DNA of 64,000 nucleotides from Pseudomonas nitroreducens TX1. GTDB taxonomy: Bacteria > Pseudomonadota > Gammaproteobacteria > Pseudomonadales > Pseudomonadaceae. The notes under the pieces were generated by a model. It was not told where the DNA came from. It worked only from the letters and a program-made list of their open reading frames with translations, and ran no database searches. A program made the translations under genes and the position numbers. Location: contig NZ_AMZB01000081.1 in NCBI RefSeq assembly GCF_000313755.1, positions 1 to 64,000 on the forward strand, in the 5' to 3' direction. Below are positions 34,121 through 42,735 of this stretch, in pieces; the stretch's first letter is position 1, and each line of letters begins with the position of its first letter.

Positions 34121-35359
34121 TCAGGTGCGCTCGGCGAGTAGCAACAGGTTGCGTGGTGTCAGGCGGGTGGCGCAGAAAGCGCCCAAAGTGGCGCGATAGC
34201 CTTGTTCTTCGAGGAATAACGCGCGATCCAGTAGCAGCCAGAGCTCCATCGGCCGACGGAACAGTCCGCGCACCAGTTCGAGGTTGCGGACTTGAACCAG
34301 TCGTTGCCAGCCCCTCGCCTCCAGTTCCTGCCAATCGGTGTCGGCAGGCAGGTCGAGTGCTCTGAGCGCGGCGAGGTCGCGGCAATAGTCCGCGAAGGGC
34401 TTGTCCAGCCAGGTTGGTGGCACAGAGGGCGTGGGCAGGTAGTCGTTGCTGCGGCGGACTTGCCGTTGCAGCAGGTCGAAGGCCAGTCGCCGCGCCATTG
34501 ATGTGTCGCGCTGGCGGCGTACGCGGGCGCCGGCGGTGACCGTTTCGGCCAGCGGCAGGCGCAGATCGTCACGAGAAAGCAGCAGGGCGGAGCTTTGCGC
34601 AGCGTGCGAGAGCGGTTGGTAGTACTCGCTTTCGATGCGGTTGTAGCAGCAAGGCGCCACGGCGAGCTGGCGGCAGTTGCGGCTGCTGGCCAGCTTCATC
34701 AGACGGACGTGCAGGTCGCCACAGGCGTGCAAGGCGACGGCGGTGTGGCCCGCTTGCAGATGTTCGCCGGCTTCGGTCGCCAGCACATCCTGCTGGCGAT
34801 GCCGAGCCCGAAGCCGAAGCCGGTCGCTCAGGCGCTGGCCGTCTTCCACCAGGGCTTTGTCGAGTTCCAGGCTCAGCAGCGGTTTACCATCGCGCGCCAG
34901 CACCCGGCCCAGATGGCCTTTGCCGGCGCACCAGTCGAGCCATTGTTGCGGTGCTTCGGCGAAGTTCAGGCGGCTGGCGAAGGCTTCGATCTGCTCCCAT
35001 TTGCGGCCGGGTACGTCGACGGTCAACTGGTTTGGCAGCTTGCCCAGCGGCGTGCCCGGCAGTTCGCCAATGGCGCACAGTTGCGCGGCGGCGCCAGCCA
35101 GTGCAGGAAAGGGCGCGGGCGCGAGGAGCTGCTCAGGCGTGTTGTGCGCCATGTCGGCCTCATCGAGACTGCGATTGCGCAGCCAGGCGGCCAGTTCGGG
35201 GTGATCGCGCTCCCAGGGCAGCGCAAGCAACGTGAAGGGCTTCGGCCGCCACAGCGTCTGATGTTCCAGCAGGAAGCCGTCCAGTGCCTGGAAGCGCTGG
35301 AGCAGGTCGGAGCCGGTCAGGGGAAAGGCGTTCGGGAGCACGGTGCGAAGCGGAGGCAA
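34121..35359 (-). CDS. SAM-dependent methyltransferase
   Basis: 412 residues. The methyltransferase core is in the middle: SAM-binding motif WLDWCAGKGHLGRVLA, LLSLELDKALVEDGQ, and the later motif VALHACGDLHVRLM followed by APCCYNRI. This layout corresponds to the Methyltransf_32 type found in tRNA or small-molecule methylases. The N- and C-terminal thirds are family-specific and I cannot assign a substrate. It stands alone between the efflux and amino acid transport operons. Confidence 0.75.
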   Translation of the reverse strand: MPPLRTVLPNAFPLTGSDLLQRFQALDGFLLEHQTLWRPKPFTLLALPWERDHPELAAWLRNRSLDEADMAHNTPEQLLAPAPFPALAGAAAQLCAIGELPGTPLGKLPNQLTVDVPGRKWEQIEAFASRLNFAEAPQQWLDWCAGKGHLGRVLARDGKPLLSLELDKALVEDGQRLSDRLRLRARHRQQDVLATEAGEHLQAGHTAVALHACGDLHVRLMKLASSRNCRQLAVAPCCYNRIESEYYQPLSHAAQSSALLLSRDDLRLPLAETVTAGARVRRQRDTSMARRLAFDLLQRQVRRSNDYLPTPSVPPTWLDKPFADYCRDLAALRALDLPADTDWQELEARGWQRLVQVRNLELVRGLFRRPMELWLLLDRALFLEEQGYRATLGAFCATRLTPRNLLLLAERT

Positions 35360-35407
35360 ACCACGGGGCGCGCATTATAGCGGCCCCGCGGGCGAGAGGC
35401 TTGCCGC

Positions 35408-36100
35408 TCAGCGGCCCTGCATCATGTCGACTCGCAGCCAGTGTTCGACCAGGCGGAAGAGGCGCGTCAGCACCAGGGTGATGACCAGGTAGAAGACCCC
35501 GGCGTAGCAGAAGAACAGCATGTATTCGTAAGTGCGCGCAGCGATGGTCTTTGACATCCCCATCAGGTCGTACAGCGTCACGGTGTACACCACCGCGCTG
35601 GCCTTGAGCATGAGGATCACCTCGTTGCTGTAGGCCGGCAAGGCGATGCGCGCCGCGCGCGGCAGGATGATGTGGAACAGCGCCTGGCGGCGCGACATGC
35701 CCAGCGCGCGGGCGGCTTCCACTTCTCCCACCGGAATGGCATGGATGGCGCCACGGAGGATTTCCGCGATGTACGCAGCGGTATGCAGGGTCATGGTCAG
35801 CAGCGCGCACCAGTAAGGGTCGCGCAGGTAGGGCCAGAGCACGCTCTTGCGCACGGCATCGAACTGGGCGAGGCCGTAGTAGACCAGGGCCAGCTGCAGC
35901 AGCAGCGGGGTGCCGCGGAAGAAGAACACGTAGGTGTAGGGGATGGCGCGGACGTACCAGTGCCGTGAGGCGCGGGCGATGCCCAGCGGCAGTGCGAGGA
36001 TGAGCCCGGCTACCACGGCGATGGCCAGCAGTTCCAGGGTCAGCTGCGCGCCCTGGAGCATCTTCGGCAGCCACTTGAGGATCAGTTCCATGTCAGTCAT
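35408..36100 (-). CDS. Basic amino acid ABC permease (HisM-like)
   Basis: 230 residues with five hydrophobic segments and the permease coupling motif EVEAARALGMSRRQALFHIILP. It overlaps the HisQ-like gene by 4 bp. As in His/Lys/Arg/ornithine transporters, the two permeases form a heterodimer bound by the HisP-like ATPase. Confidence 0.87.
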   Translation of the reverse strand: MTDMELILKWLPKMLQGAQLTLELLAIAVVAGLILALPLGIARASRHWYVRAIPYTYVFFFRGTPLLLQLALVYYGLAQFDAVRKSVLWPYLRDPYWCALLTMTLHTAAYIAEILRGAIHAIPVGEVEAARALGMSRRQALFHIILPRAARIALPAYSNEVILMLKASAVVYTVTLYDLMGMSKTIAARTYEYMLFFCYAGVFYLVITLVLTRLFRLVEHWLRVDMMQGR

Positions 36101-36792
36101 AGCTCATTCCTCACGAAGCCCTGGCCGGCGCGGCGTTCCAGGAAATGCAGGGCAGCCATGACGAAGATGGTCAGGCCCAGGTAGATGAGCGCGGCCACCA
36201 TGTAGAAGGTGAAAGGCTCCTTGGTCGCGTTGGAGGCGACGCCGGCCTTGCGCATGATTTCATCGAGGCTGATCAGCGAGACCAGGGCGGTGTCCTTGAG
36301 CAGGATCAGGTAGAGGTTGCCCAGGCCCGGCAGAGCCACGCGCCATACCTGCGGCAGCACGATGCGCCAGAAGATCCGTGTGGCGGAGAGGCCCAGCGCC
36401 TGGCCGGCCTCGCGGTGTCCCTTGGGGATCGCCAGAAGCGCGCCGCGGAACACTTCCGTGGCATAGGCGCCGAAGCACAGGCCCAGGGCGCAGGTGCCGG
36501 CGGCAAAGGGGGATAGGGCCAGGTCCGGGTGGCCGAAGAGGGCGCCCAGCGCATTGAGGCCGGTAACGGTACCGAAGTAGATCATCAGTACCCAGAGTGT
36601 TTCGGGTATGCCGCGCACGAGGGTGGTGTAGAAACCGCCGAGCATGCGCAGCAAGCCGTTCCTGGAGGTCTTGGCGACGGCGCCGAGCAGGCCGAGGAGC
36701 AGTCCTACGCAGACTGCAGCGAGCGAAAGCTTGAGCGTCATCCAGGTGCCGGCGATCAGCTGATCGCCAAAGCCGTGCAGGTCGAAAATCAT
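36097..36792 (-). CDS. Basic amino acid ABC permease (HisQ-like)
   Basis: 231 residues. Five hydrophobic segments and the EAA-type loop REAGQALGLSATRIFWRIVL mark a polar amino acid permease. It follows the binding-protein gene after a 57-bp gap containing a strong hairpin, which may lower its expression relative to the binding protein. Confidence 0.87.
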   Translation of the reverse strand: MIFDLHGFGDQLIAGTWMTLKLSLAAVCVGLLLGLLGAVAKTSRNGLLRMLGGFYTTLVRGIPETLWVLMIYFGTVTGLNALGALFGHPDLALSPFAAGTCALGLCFGAYATEVFRGALLAIPKGHREAGQALGLSATRIFWRIVLPQVWRVALPGLGNLYLILLKDTALVSLISLDEIMRKAGVASNATKEPFTFYMVAALIYLGLTIFVMAALHFLERRAGQGFVRNEL

Positions 36793-36813
36793 GGGGAGTC
36801 ACGCCTGAAGGCG

Positions 36814-36840
36814 CGCGCCGCCCCGGTGGAGGGCGGCGCG
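36814..36840 (-). repeat. GC-rich stem-loop between binding protein and permease genes
   Basis: A perfect 10-bp stem (36814-36823 with 36831-36840) and a 7-nt loop, without a T-tract, lie between the hisJ-like stop and the hisQ-like start. Stem-loops at this place in hisJ-hisQ type operons protect the upstream mRNA and reduce read-through. Confidence 0.6.
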
Positions 36841-36849
36841 GCACATGCA

Positions 36850-37602
36850 TCAGTAGATGCTGAAGGGGAAGTACTTGTCGTTGATCTTCTTGTAGGTACC
36901 GTCGTCGACGATTTCCTTCAGGGCAGCGTTCAGCTTGTCACGCAGCGGATCGCCCTTGCGCACGGCGATACCGATCTTGTCGTTGTCGAATACCGGCTCG
37001 CCCTTGAACTCGAAGTCCTTGCCGGCGTCGCTCTTGAGCCAGTCGTACTGCACGAACTTGTCGGCCAGCACGCCGTCGAGGCGGCCCGAAGACAGGTCGA
37101 GGTAGGCGTTTTCCTGGGTGTCGTACAGCTTGATGGTGACCACATCGGACATATTGTCTTCAAGCCAGGTGCCGGCGATGGTCGCGCGCTGCGCACCGAT
37201 CACCTTGCCTTTCAGGTAGCCGGTGTCGGTCTTGAAGTCGGTGGACTTGGGCGCCACGAACTGCAGCTTGTTGGTGTAGTAGGGGTTGGTGAAGTCCACC
37301 GCCTGTTTGCGTTCGTCGGTGATGGACATGGACGCGACAATGAAGTCGAACTTCTTCGCGTTCAAGGCCGGAATGATACCGTCCCAGTCGGAAGTGACGA
37401 CGTCGCACTCGGTCTTCATCTTGGCGCACAGCGCCTTGCCGATCTCGATGTCGAAGCCGACGACCTGGCCGCTGGCGTCGATGCCGTTGAAGGGCGGGTA
37501 GGCGCCTTCGGTGCCGATGCGCAGTTTGTCCGCGGCGATGGCCTGGCTCCCCAGTGCAAAGGTGGCCGCGATAGCCAGAACGATTTTCTTATAGTTGTTC
37601 AT
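36850..37602 (-). CDS. Periplasmic basic amino acid-binding protein (HisJ/ArgT-like)
   Basis: 250 residues with a cleavable signal peptide (IVLAIAATFALGSQAIA). The ligand-binding family signature follows: LRIGTEGAYPPFNGIDASGQ, then GFDIEIGKALCAKMKTEC. It delivers Lys/Arg/ornithine/His-type ligands to the permease encoded downstream. The exact ligand is not deducible. Confidence 0.87.
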   Translation of the reverse strand: MNNYKKIVLAIAATFALGSQAIAADKLRIGTEGAYPPFNGIDASGQVVGFDIEIGKALCAKMKTECDVVTSDWDGIIPALNAKKFDFIVASMSITDERKQAVDFTNPYYTNKLQFVAPKSTDFKTDTGYLKGKVIGAQRATIAGTWLEDNMSDVVTIKLYDTQENAYLDLSSGRLDGVLADKFVQYDWLKSDAGKDFEFKGEPVFDNDKIGIAVRKGDPLRDKLNAALKEIVDDGTYKKINDKYFPFSIY

Positions 37603-37616
37603 GCAGTGATGCTCCG

Positions 37617-38390
37617 TTAGCGGTGGCTGGACATGAATTGTTTACAGCGTGCCGATTGCGGGTTGTCAAATACCTGCTGCGGCGGTCCCTGCTCTTCTAC
37701 CAGGCCCTGGTGGAGGAACACCACCTCGCTGGATACCTGGCGGGCAAAGTTCATTTCATGGGTCACCAGCAGCATGGTGCGACCCTCATCGGCGAGCGCG
37801 CGGATTACGTTAAGCACTTCCTGGACCATTTCCGGGTCCAGTGCCGAAGTCGGCTCGTCGAAAAGGATGACCTTGGGCTGCATCGCCAGGGTCCGGGCGA
37901 TGGCGGCGCGTTGCTGCTGGCCGCCGGAAAGCTGTGCAGGGAAGCAGTGACGCTTGTCGGAGATGCCGACCTTCGCCAGCAGCGCCTCGGCGATCTCGGT
38001 AGCTTCGGCGCGGGTCTTGCCCAGCACACGGCGCGGCGCCTCGATGATGTTGTCGAGGATGGTCATGTGTGGCCAGAGGTTGAAGTTCTGGAAGACGAAG
38101 CCCAGCTCGCTGCGCAGGCGGTTGATCTGTTTGCCGTCGGAGGCGACCAGCGAGCCGTCCTTGGACTTCTTCAGCTTGAGTTCCTCGCCGGCGACCAGGA
38201 TCTGGCCCTGGTGCGGGTTCTCCAGCAGGTTGATGCAACGCAGGAACGTGGATTTACCAGAACCGGAGGAGCCGAGGATGGAAATCACATCGCCGTCGCG
38301 GGCGGTCAGGGAAATGCCTTTGAGCACTTCCAGGTCACCGTAACGCTTGTGCAGGTTACGGATTTCCAGTGCGGGTATGGCCGTGGCCAT
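37617..38390 (-). CDS. Amino acid ABC transporter ATPase (HisP-like)
   Basis: 257 residues from ATG 38390, with GGAG close upstream. The frame is open to 38435 but less protein-like. Walker A GSSGSGKST, signature LSGGQQQR and Walker B VILFDEPTSALDPE are complete. It is the first gene of the four-gene transporter operon (ATPase, binding protein, two permeases). Confidence 0.9.
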   Translation of the reverse strand: MATAIPALEIRNLHKRYGDLEVLKGISLTARDGDVISILGSSGSGKSTFLRCINLLENPHQGQILVAGEELKLKKSKDGSLVASDGKQINRLRSELGFVFQNFNLWPHMTILDNIIEAPRRVLGKTRAEATEIAEALLAKVGISDKRHCFPAQLSGGQQQRAAIARTLAMQPKVILFDEPTSALDPEMVQEVLNVIRALADEGRTMLLVTHEMNFARQVSSEVVFLHQGLVEEQGPPQQVFDNPQSARCKQFMSSHR

Positions 38391-38642
38391 AGGGGGCTCC
38401 TCTATTGTTATTCGGACGCTTTCGCAGCAGGTCACTGCAGAATCGGGGCCATCCTGGCGAGGGGCAACCTAACACGCACTCCGGGGTGCGCCAAGCGCCC
38501 ATCTGCCGCGCTCGTCCGCTGTAGTGGCAAGTTGTCGCATTGCCGCTCGGCGTTGTCGCCTGGGCTGAACTAGCTGCGCCGGATGAGGGCGTCGGCGGAT
38601 GGCGAGGGGGCGGGATAGTGCCAGTTTAGACCGGCCAGTAAA

Positions 38643-38667
38643 AGTCCGGCGGCCCTGGGGCCGCCGG
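38643..38667 (-). terminator. Hairpin terminator of the sulfatase gene
   Basis: A GC-rich inverted repeat (38646-38655 with 38658-38667) is followed on the minus strand by TTTTA. It lies 7 bp after the sulfatase stop. Confidence 0.75.
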
Positions 38668-38673
38668 TTCGCA

Positions 38674-41025
38674 TCACTGCATCATCTGCCGCAGCTGCGG
38701 GCTCGGATCTTCGATCGCTTCGGCGGGGGTGATGTCGTCCTGGGATTCCGGCGGCTGGCTGGCCATCAGGTTCGGATGCCCGGACAGGCGCGGAATTGGC
38801 AGCGGCTTGGCATCCGCCAGGCCGGTACCGCCAGCTTCGGCGGCGTTGATCGTCGACTTGCGCGGTTGGGTCAGCACGTGGAAGTCGGTGATCTCGATGA
38901 CGCCCTTGCCCTCGGCGAGCAGGTGGAAGGAAAACGCCTTGCGTGCCTCCTCGTTGTCGAAGCCGAAGGTCACTTCCAGGGGCTGGTTGCGCTTCACCAG
39001 GGGGAAGTCGGGTATCTCGATGGGCACCGGCTTTTCGAACGAGCGTGTCTTGAGCGTCACTTTCGCTCCATTGGCGTCCATCTGCACCGCGCGGATCTTC
39101 AGGCTCACCGTGGTGTGGGTATTGGCCGGGAACTCCAGGTATTGCGCGCCGATCAGGTTGTCGGTGTATTCATTCTCGATTTGCGGCTTCAGGCGGATCC
39201 GCTCCTTGGTCGCGAACTGGTATTCGCGGGCCGACTGCGCCTGGGTTACCGACTGGTCGAGAATGTCCGCGCGGGCGGTCATCAGGCGAGCATCGCGGCC
39301 ACTGAAGCGCCCTTCGAACTTGGCGGTGTCGGCGATGAAGCCGTCGCTCTTGTAGCGCCGACAGACTTGCTGGAAGTCGCACTCGGTGAAGTTGCCCTTG
39401 CCATCGTGATAACGCTGCATGCCGTTGGTGAAGGACACCATCTCGCGTCCGGTGGCGTATTCGCGGAACAGCGAGCGGCCGGCGATATCCTGCGGTGCCT
39501 TGACGGCAAAGTAGTCGAGCACCGAGGACTCCAGGTCGACATGGCCGTAAACGCCCGCCTTGACCGGCGGCAGCGCGGCCTGTTCCGGTGCAAGGATCAG
39601 GTTCAGGCCCCACGCCGAGGCAAGGCGAACGTTGTCGATACCGTGGGATTCGTCGGAGGTGACGATGACCAGGGTGTCCTTGAGTACGCCCTTCTCCTCC
39701 AGGCCCTTGAGGAAGGCATCGACGGCGTCGTCCAGGTAGGCGATGGCTGCCTGGCGTGGTGTCGGGTACTTGGCCAGGTACTCCGGGGTGGCCGAATACG
39801 GCTGGTGGGTGCCGACGGTGAGCAGGGTGAGCATCCACGGCTGCTTCTTCTGACGCAACTGGCCGACATAGTCCAGCGCACCTTCGAAGAAGGCCTTGTC
39901 ATCCATGCCCCAGGCGAATTCCAGGTATGGCTTCTTCTTGAACCAGTCGCGGCCCAGGGTCTTGTCGAAACCCATGGCCGGCATGACCTTGTCCTTGGCC
40001 ATGAAGCGCAGCCCGGCGCCCTGAAGGAAATGGGTGCTGAAGCCCGCCTGATGCATCTGCGCCGGCAGGCATTCGGCGGCGCGGGTCGGGTTGCCCAGCA
40101 GTTCGACGCCCTTGGGCGTGCCGTTGTCCAGCTTGCTGTAGTCACCGCAGAGCATGGCATAGAGACCGCGGATGGTCTGATGGCTGTGCACCACGTAGTC
40201 CGGGGTGGTCATGGCGCGCTCGGCCCAGGTGCTCAGGCGCGGCATCATCGATTCTTCGTAGCTGCTGCTCAGGGCGGCACGGTTGGTGGCGACGTAGGCG
40301 CCCGGAATACCTTCCATGGCGATGATCAGCACGTTCTTCGCCGCGCCACGTCCGGCCAGCAGCGAAGTGCCGCTCAGGTCGTGCTGGGTCAGGCCGGTGA
40401 CATCCGGGCGAACTTCCGGCAGGTCGCGGTCGCGCCAGTCCTGGTAGGCCATCTCGCCGCCAGTCACGGCGCGGGATACCAGTTGATGAGGCAGGTTGAA
40501 CTGCTTCCACATCTCCGCATCGCTGGGCTGGAAGTACTGTACGCCAGCGTGCGCGGCCAGCAGTGCGGCTGGCACGGCATAGGCGTAGCGCGGCAGTGGT
40601 TTCTCGCGGCGGCGCCAGAGCAGCGCGCAGAGCAGAATGCCAACGCCAATCAGCACGGCCAGATGCAGATGGTTCAGACCACCACCTTCGGTGGAGTTGG
40701 CGACGAAAGTGGGGTCGGCGAGGAAGTGCAGGTCCTCCGGCGCGGGCATGCGGCCCACGGCGCTGACCAACTCGGCGGTGCCGATTACCGACAGTGCCCA
40801 GATCAGCATGACCGGAATGGCGATGAACAGCCGTCGGTTGTGCAGCGCGACGACCAGCAGAGTGCCGAGCGCCAGGTCCGACAGGTAGCCCAAGGGGGAT
40901 CCCCAGCCGATACTGTAGCGGCCGATCACCGGGACCAGCAGGAAGAGGGCAGACAGGCAAACCAGGTTGCCCCAGGAATTCCACCAGCTTATGAGTTTGC
41001 GCACAGTGACTCCGCGACGAAACAT
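38674..41025 (-). CDS. Membrane sulfatase/phosphoglycerol-transferase-like protein (LTA synthase family)
   Basis: 783 residues from ATG 41025; a GTG at about 41004 is an alternative. Several N-terminal membrane helices precede an alkaline-phosphatase-fold domain with catalytic nucleophile threonine in SHQTIRGLYAMLCG and the metal-binding SDESHG. A beta-rich C-terminal domain of about 250 residues has no family name I can give. Such enzymes (LtaS, OpgB, CptA-like) move phosphoglycerol or phosphoethanolamine from lipids to glycans. The target here is unknown. It is core in PAO1 at the same place as I recall. Confidence 0.75.
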   Translation of the reverse strand: MFRRGVTVRKLISWWNSWGNLVCLSALFLLVPVIGRYSIGWGSPLGYLSDLALGTLLVVALHNRRLFIAIPVMLIWALSVIGTAELVSAVGRMPAPEDLHFLADPTFVANSTEGGGLNHLHLAVLIGVGILLCALLWRRREKPLPRYAYAVPAALLAAHAGVQYFQPSDAEMWKQFNLPHQLVSRAVTGGEMAYQDWRDRDLPEVRPDVTGLTQHDLSGTSLLAGRGAAKNVLIIAMEGIPGAYVATNRAALSSSYEESMMPRLSTWAERAMTTPDYVVHSHQTIRGLYAMLCGDYSKLDNGTPKGVELLGNPTRAAECLPAQMHQAGFSTHFLQGAGLRFMAKDKVMPAMGFDKTLGRDWFKKKPYLEFAWGMDDKAFFEGALDYVGQLRQKKQPWMLTLLTVGTHQPYSATPEYLAKYPTPRQAAIAYLDDAVDAFLKGLEEKGVLKDTLVIVTSDESHGIDNVRLASAWGLNLILAPEQAALPPVKAGVYGHVDLESSVLDYFAVKAPQDIAGRSLFREYATGREMVSFTNGMQRYHDGKGNFTECDFQQVCRRYKSDGFIADTAKFEGRFSGRDARLMTARADILDQSVTQAQSAREYQFATKERIRLKPQIENEYTDNLIGAQYLEFPANTHTTVSLKIRAVQMDANGAKVTLKTRSFEKPVPIEIPDFPLVKRNQPLEVTFGFDNEEARKAFSFHLLAEGKGVIEITDFHVLTQPRKSTINAAEAGGTGLADAKPLPIPRLSGHPNLMASQPPESQDDITPAEAIEDPSPQLRQMMQ

Positions 41026-41201
41026 CGATTCCCGGAGGGTATCCCACTGAAGTGTGGAAATCGTCCGGATGGTCATGATTCTGAAAGATCGGTGTGCTAT
41101 GTGCCAGTAGACACTGAAGTCAGGCAAACATTCGATACGAATCGCGGGGGCGTTCCGGGGCGGGGGAGTGACTTGCGCTGGCTGGCTCGGGCGGAAACGA
41201 A

Positions 41202-41235
41202 AAAGCCCCTGAAATCGCAAGATTTCAGGGGCTTT
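41202..41235 (-). terminator. Hairpin terminator downstream of tRNA-Phe
   Basis: A perfect 15-bp stem (41202-41216 with 41221-41235) and a 4-nt loop lie 9 bp after the tRNA. On the minus strand it runs into a TTTTT tract. Confidence 0.88.
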
Positions 41236-41244
41236 CGGAAGGCT

Positions 41245-41320
41245 TGGTGCCCAGGGACGGAATCGAACCGCCGACACGGGGATTTTCAATCCCCTGCTCT
41301 ACCAACTGAGCTACCTGGGC
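41245..41320 (-). tRNA. tRNA-Phe (anticodon GAA)
   Basis: A 76-nt cloverleaf with encoded CCA: acceptor GCCCAGG/CCTGGGC, D arm AGCTCAGTTGGTAGAGC, anticodon loop TTGAAAA between GGGGA and TCCCC, T arm GGTTCGATTCC. A tRNA-Phe lies next to yggX-mutY in PAO1 too, as I recall. Confidence 0.96.
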
Positions 41321-41398
41321 AACGTGGCGCGCATTAAAAGGGTTTTCGGAAGGGGTGTCAAGCGTGCCGCTAAAAAATTTTTCAAATAATACCGAAGC

Positions 41399-41671
41399 TT
41401 ACGCGCTGGGCGGAACGTAGCCCTCGGCCTGCGCGTATTCTTCCCCGGAGAGGAACTTGTCCATCTCGGCGGTGAGGAACTTGCGATCCTCGGCGTTCAT
41501 CATGTTCAGGCGACGCTCGTTGATCAGCATGGTCTGGTGCTTCTGCCATTCGTCCCAGGCTTTCTTCGAGACGTGCTCGTAGATGTCCTGGCCCTTGGCT
41601 CCGGGGTAGGGTGCGCGATCGAGGCCGGGCAGCTCTTCTTTGTATTTGCGGCACATCACCAGTCGGGTCAT
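41399..41671 (-). CDS. yggX: Probable Fe(2+)-trafficking protein YggX
   Basis: 90 residues of the YggX family: [24 protein letters not shown]-type start with the conserved cysteine, then [20 protein letters not shown]. It protects iron-sulfur enzymes from oxidation. Its start overlaps the mutY stop by 4 bp. The mutY-yggX pairing is conserved in gamma-proteobacteria and makes sense because MutY carries a 4Fe-4S cluster. Confidence 0.93.
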   Translation of the reverse strand: MTRLVMCRKYKEELPGLDRAPYPGAKGQDIYEHVSKKAWDEWQKHQTMLINERRLNMMNAEDRKFLTAEMDKFLSGEEYAQAEGYVPPSA

Positions 41672-42735
41672 GACATTTCTCCTGCATTCAACACGTCGGC
41701 GGCTCGTTTGAGCAGCTTCTTCACCGGGGCGGCAAGGCCGAGCCGCGGCGGGGTGGCGAGGTTATACCAGAGCCAGTCGGCCTCGGCCACGGCGGGCGCT
41801 GCGTCCTCGACGCGCACCAGCCAGGGCTCGATGGCCAGCTGGAAGTGGCTGAAGGTATGGGTCAGGCCGGGCAGTTCGCGGCGCTGGCCCAGGCGCAGGG
41901 CGTGGCGCTCGGCCAGCGGGTCGAGGGCTGCCAGGTCGTCCAGCTCGGGGAAGCTCCACAACCCGCCCCAGAGGCCCGTCGACGGGCGGCGATAGAGCAG
42001 GATGTCGCCCTCGCGGTTGGCCAGGATCGGCATCAGCGTGCGCTTCTGCGGTAGCGCTTTGCGCGGCTTGGGCACCGGGAAATCCCTCTCGCGGCCGAGC
42101 AGATGCGCGCGGCATCCCTGGCGCAGCGGGCACAGCAGGCAGCTCGGCTTGCTGCGGGTGCAGAGGGTGGCGCCCAGGTCCATCATCGCCTGGGTATAGT
42201 GGTTGACTCTCTCCCGCGGCGTGAAGCGCTCGGCGGCGTCCCACAGCTGCTTGGCCACTTTCGGTTCGCCCGGATAGCCGTTGCAGGCGAGATAGCGCGC
42301 CAGAACGCGCTTGACGTTGCCGTCGAGGATCGGCGCGCGCAGGCCCATGGCGATACTGGCAATGGCGCCAGCGGTGGAGCGGCCGATGCCGGGTAGTTCG
42401 GTGAGCTTTTCGACGTCGCGGGGGAACTCTCCGTGATACTGCTCCATTACCGTCTTCGCGGTCTTGTGCAGGTTACGGGCGCGGGTGTAATAGCCCAGGC
42501 CCGTCCACAGGTGCAGCACCTCGTCTTCCGGCGCGTTGGCGAGGTCGGCGACGGTCGGCAGTGCCGACATGAAGCGGTCGTAGTAGCCCATCACGGTGCT
42601 GACCTGGGTCTGCTGCAGCATGATCTCCGAGACCCACACCCGGTAGGGCGTGATGTTCTGCTGCCAGGGCAGGTCATGGCGGCCGTGCGTGTCGAACCAG
42701 TCGAGCACGGCCGAATTGAAGCTTTGCGGGGTCAC
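41668..42735 (-). CDS. mutY: A/G-specific adenine glycosylase MutY
   Basis: 355 residues from a GTG at 42735 that overlaps the asmA stop (GTGA). The frame is open much further upstream, but that part is antisense to asmA. It has the helix-hairpin-helix [19 protein letters not shown], catalytic aspartate in [10 protein letters not shown], the 4Fe-4S ligands in [17 protein letters not shown] (C-x6-C-x2-C-x5-C) and a C-terminal NUDIX-like 8-oxoG recognition domain. It removes adenine opposite 8-oxoguanine. Confidence 0.93.
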   Translation of the reverse strand: MTPQSFNSAVLDWFDTHGRHDLPWQQNITPYRVWVSEIMLQQTQVSTVMGYYDRFMSALPTVADLANAPEDEVLHLWTGLGYYTRARNLHKTAKTVMEQYHGEFPRDVEKLTELPGIGRSTAGAIASIAMGLRAPILDGNVKRVLARYLACNGYPGEPKVAKQLWDAAERFTPRERVNHYTQAMMDLGATLCTRSKPSCLLCPLRQGCRAHLLGRERDFPVPKPRKALPQKRTLMPILANREGDILLYRRPSTGLWGGLWSFPELDDLAALDPLAERHALRLGQRRELPGLTHTFSHFQLAIEPWLVRVEDAAPAVAEADWLWYNLATPPRLGLAAPVKKLLKRAADVLNAGEMS

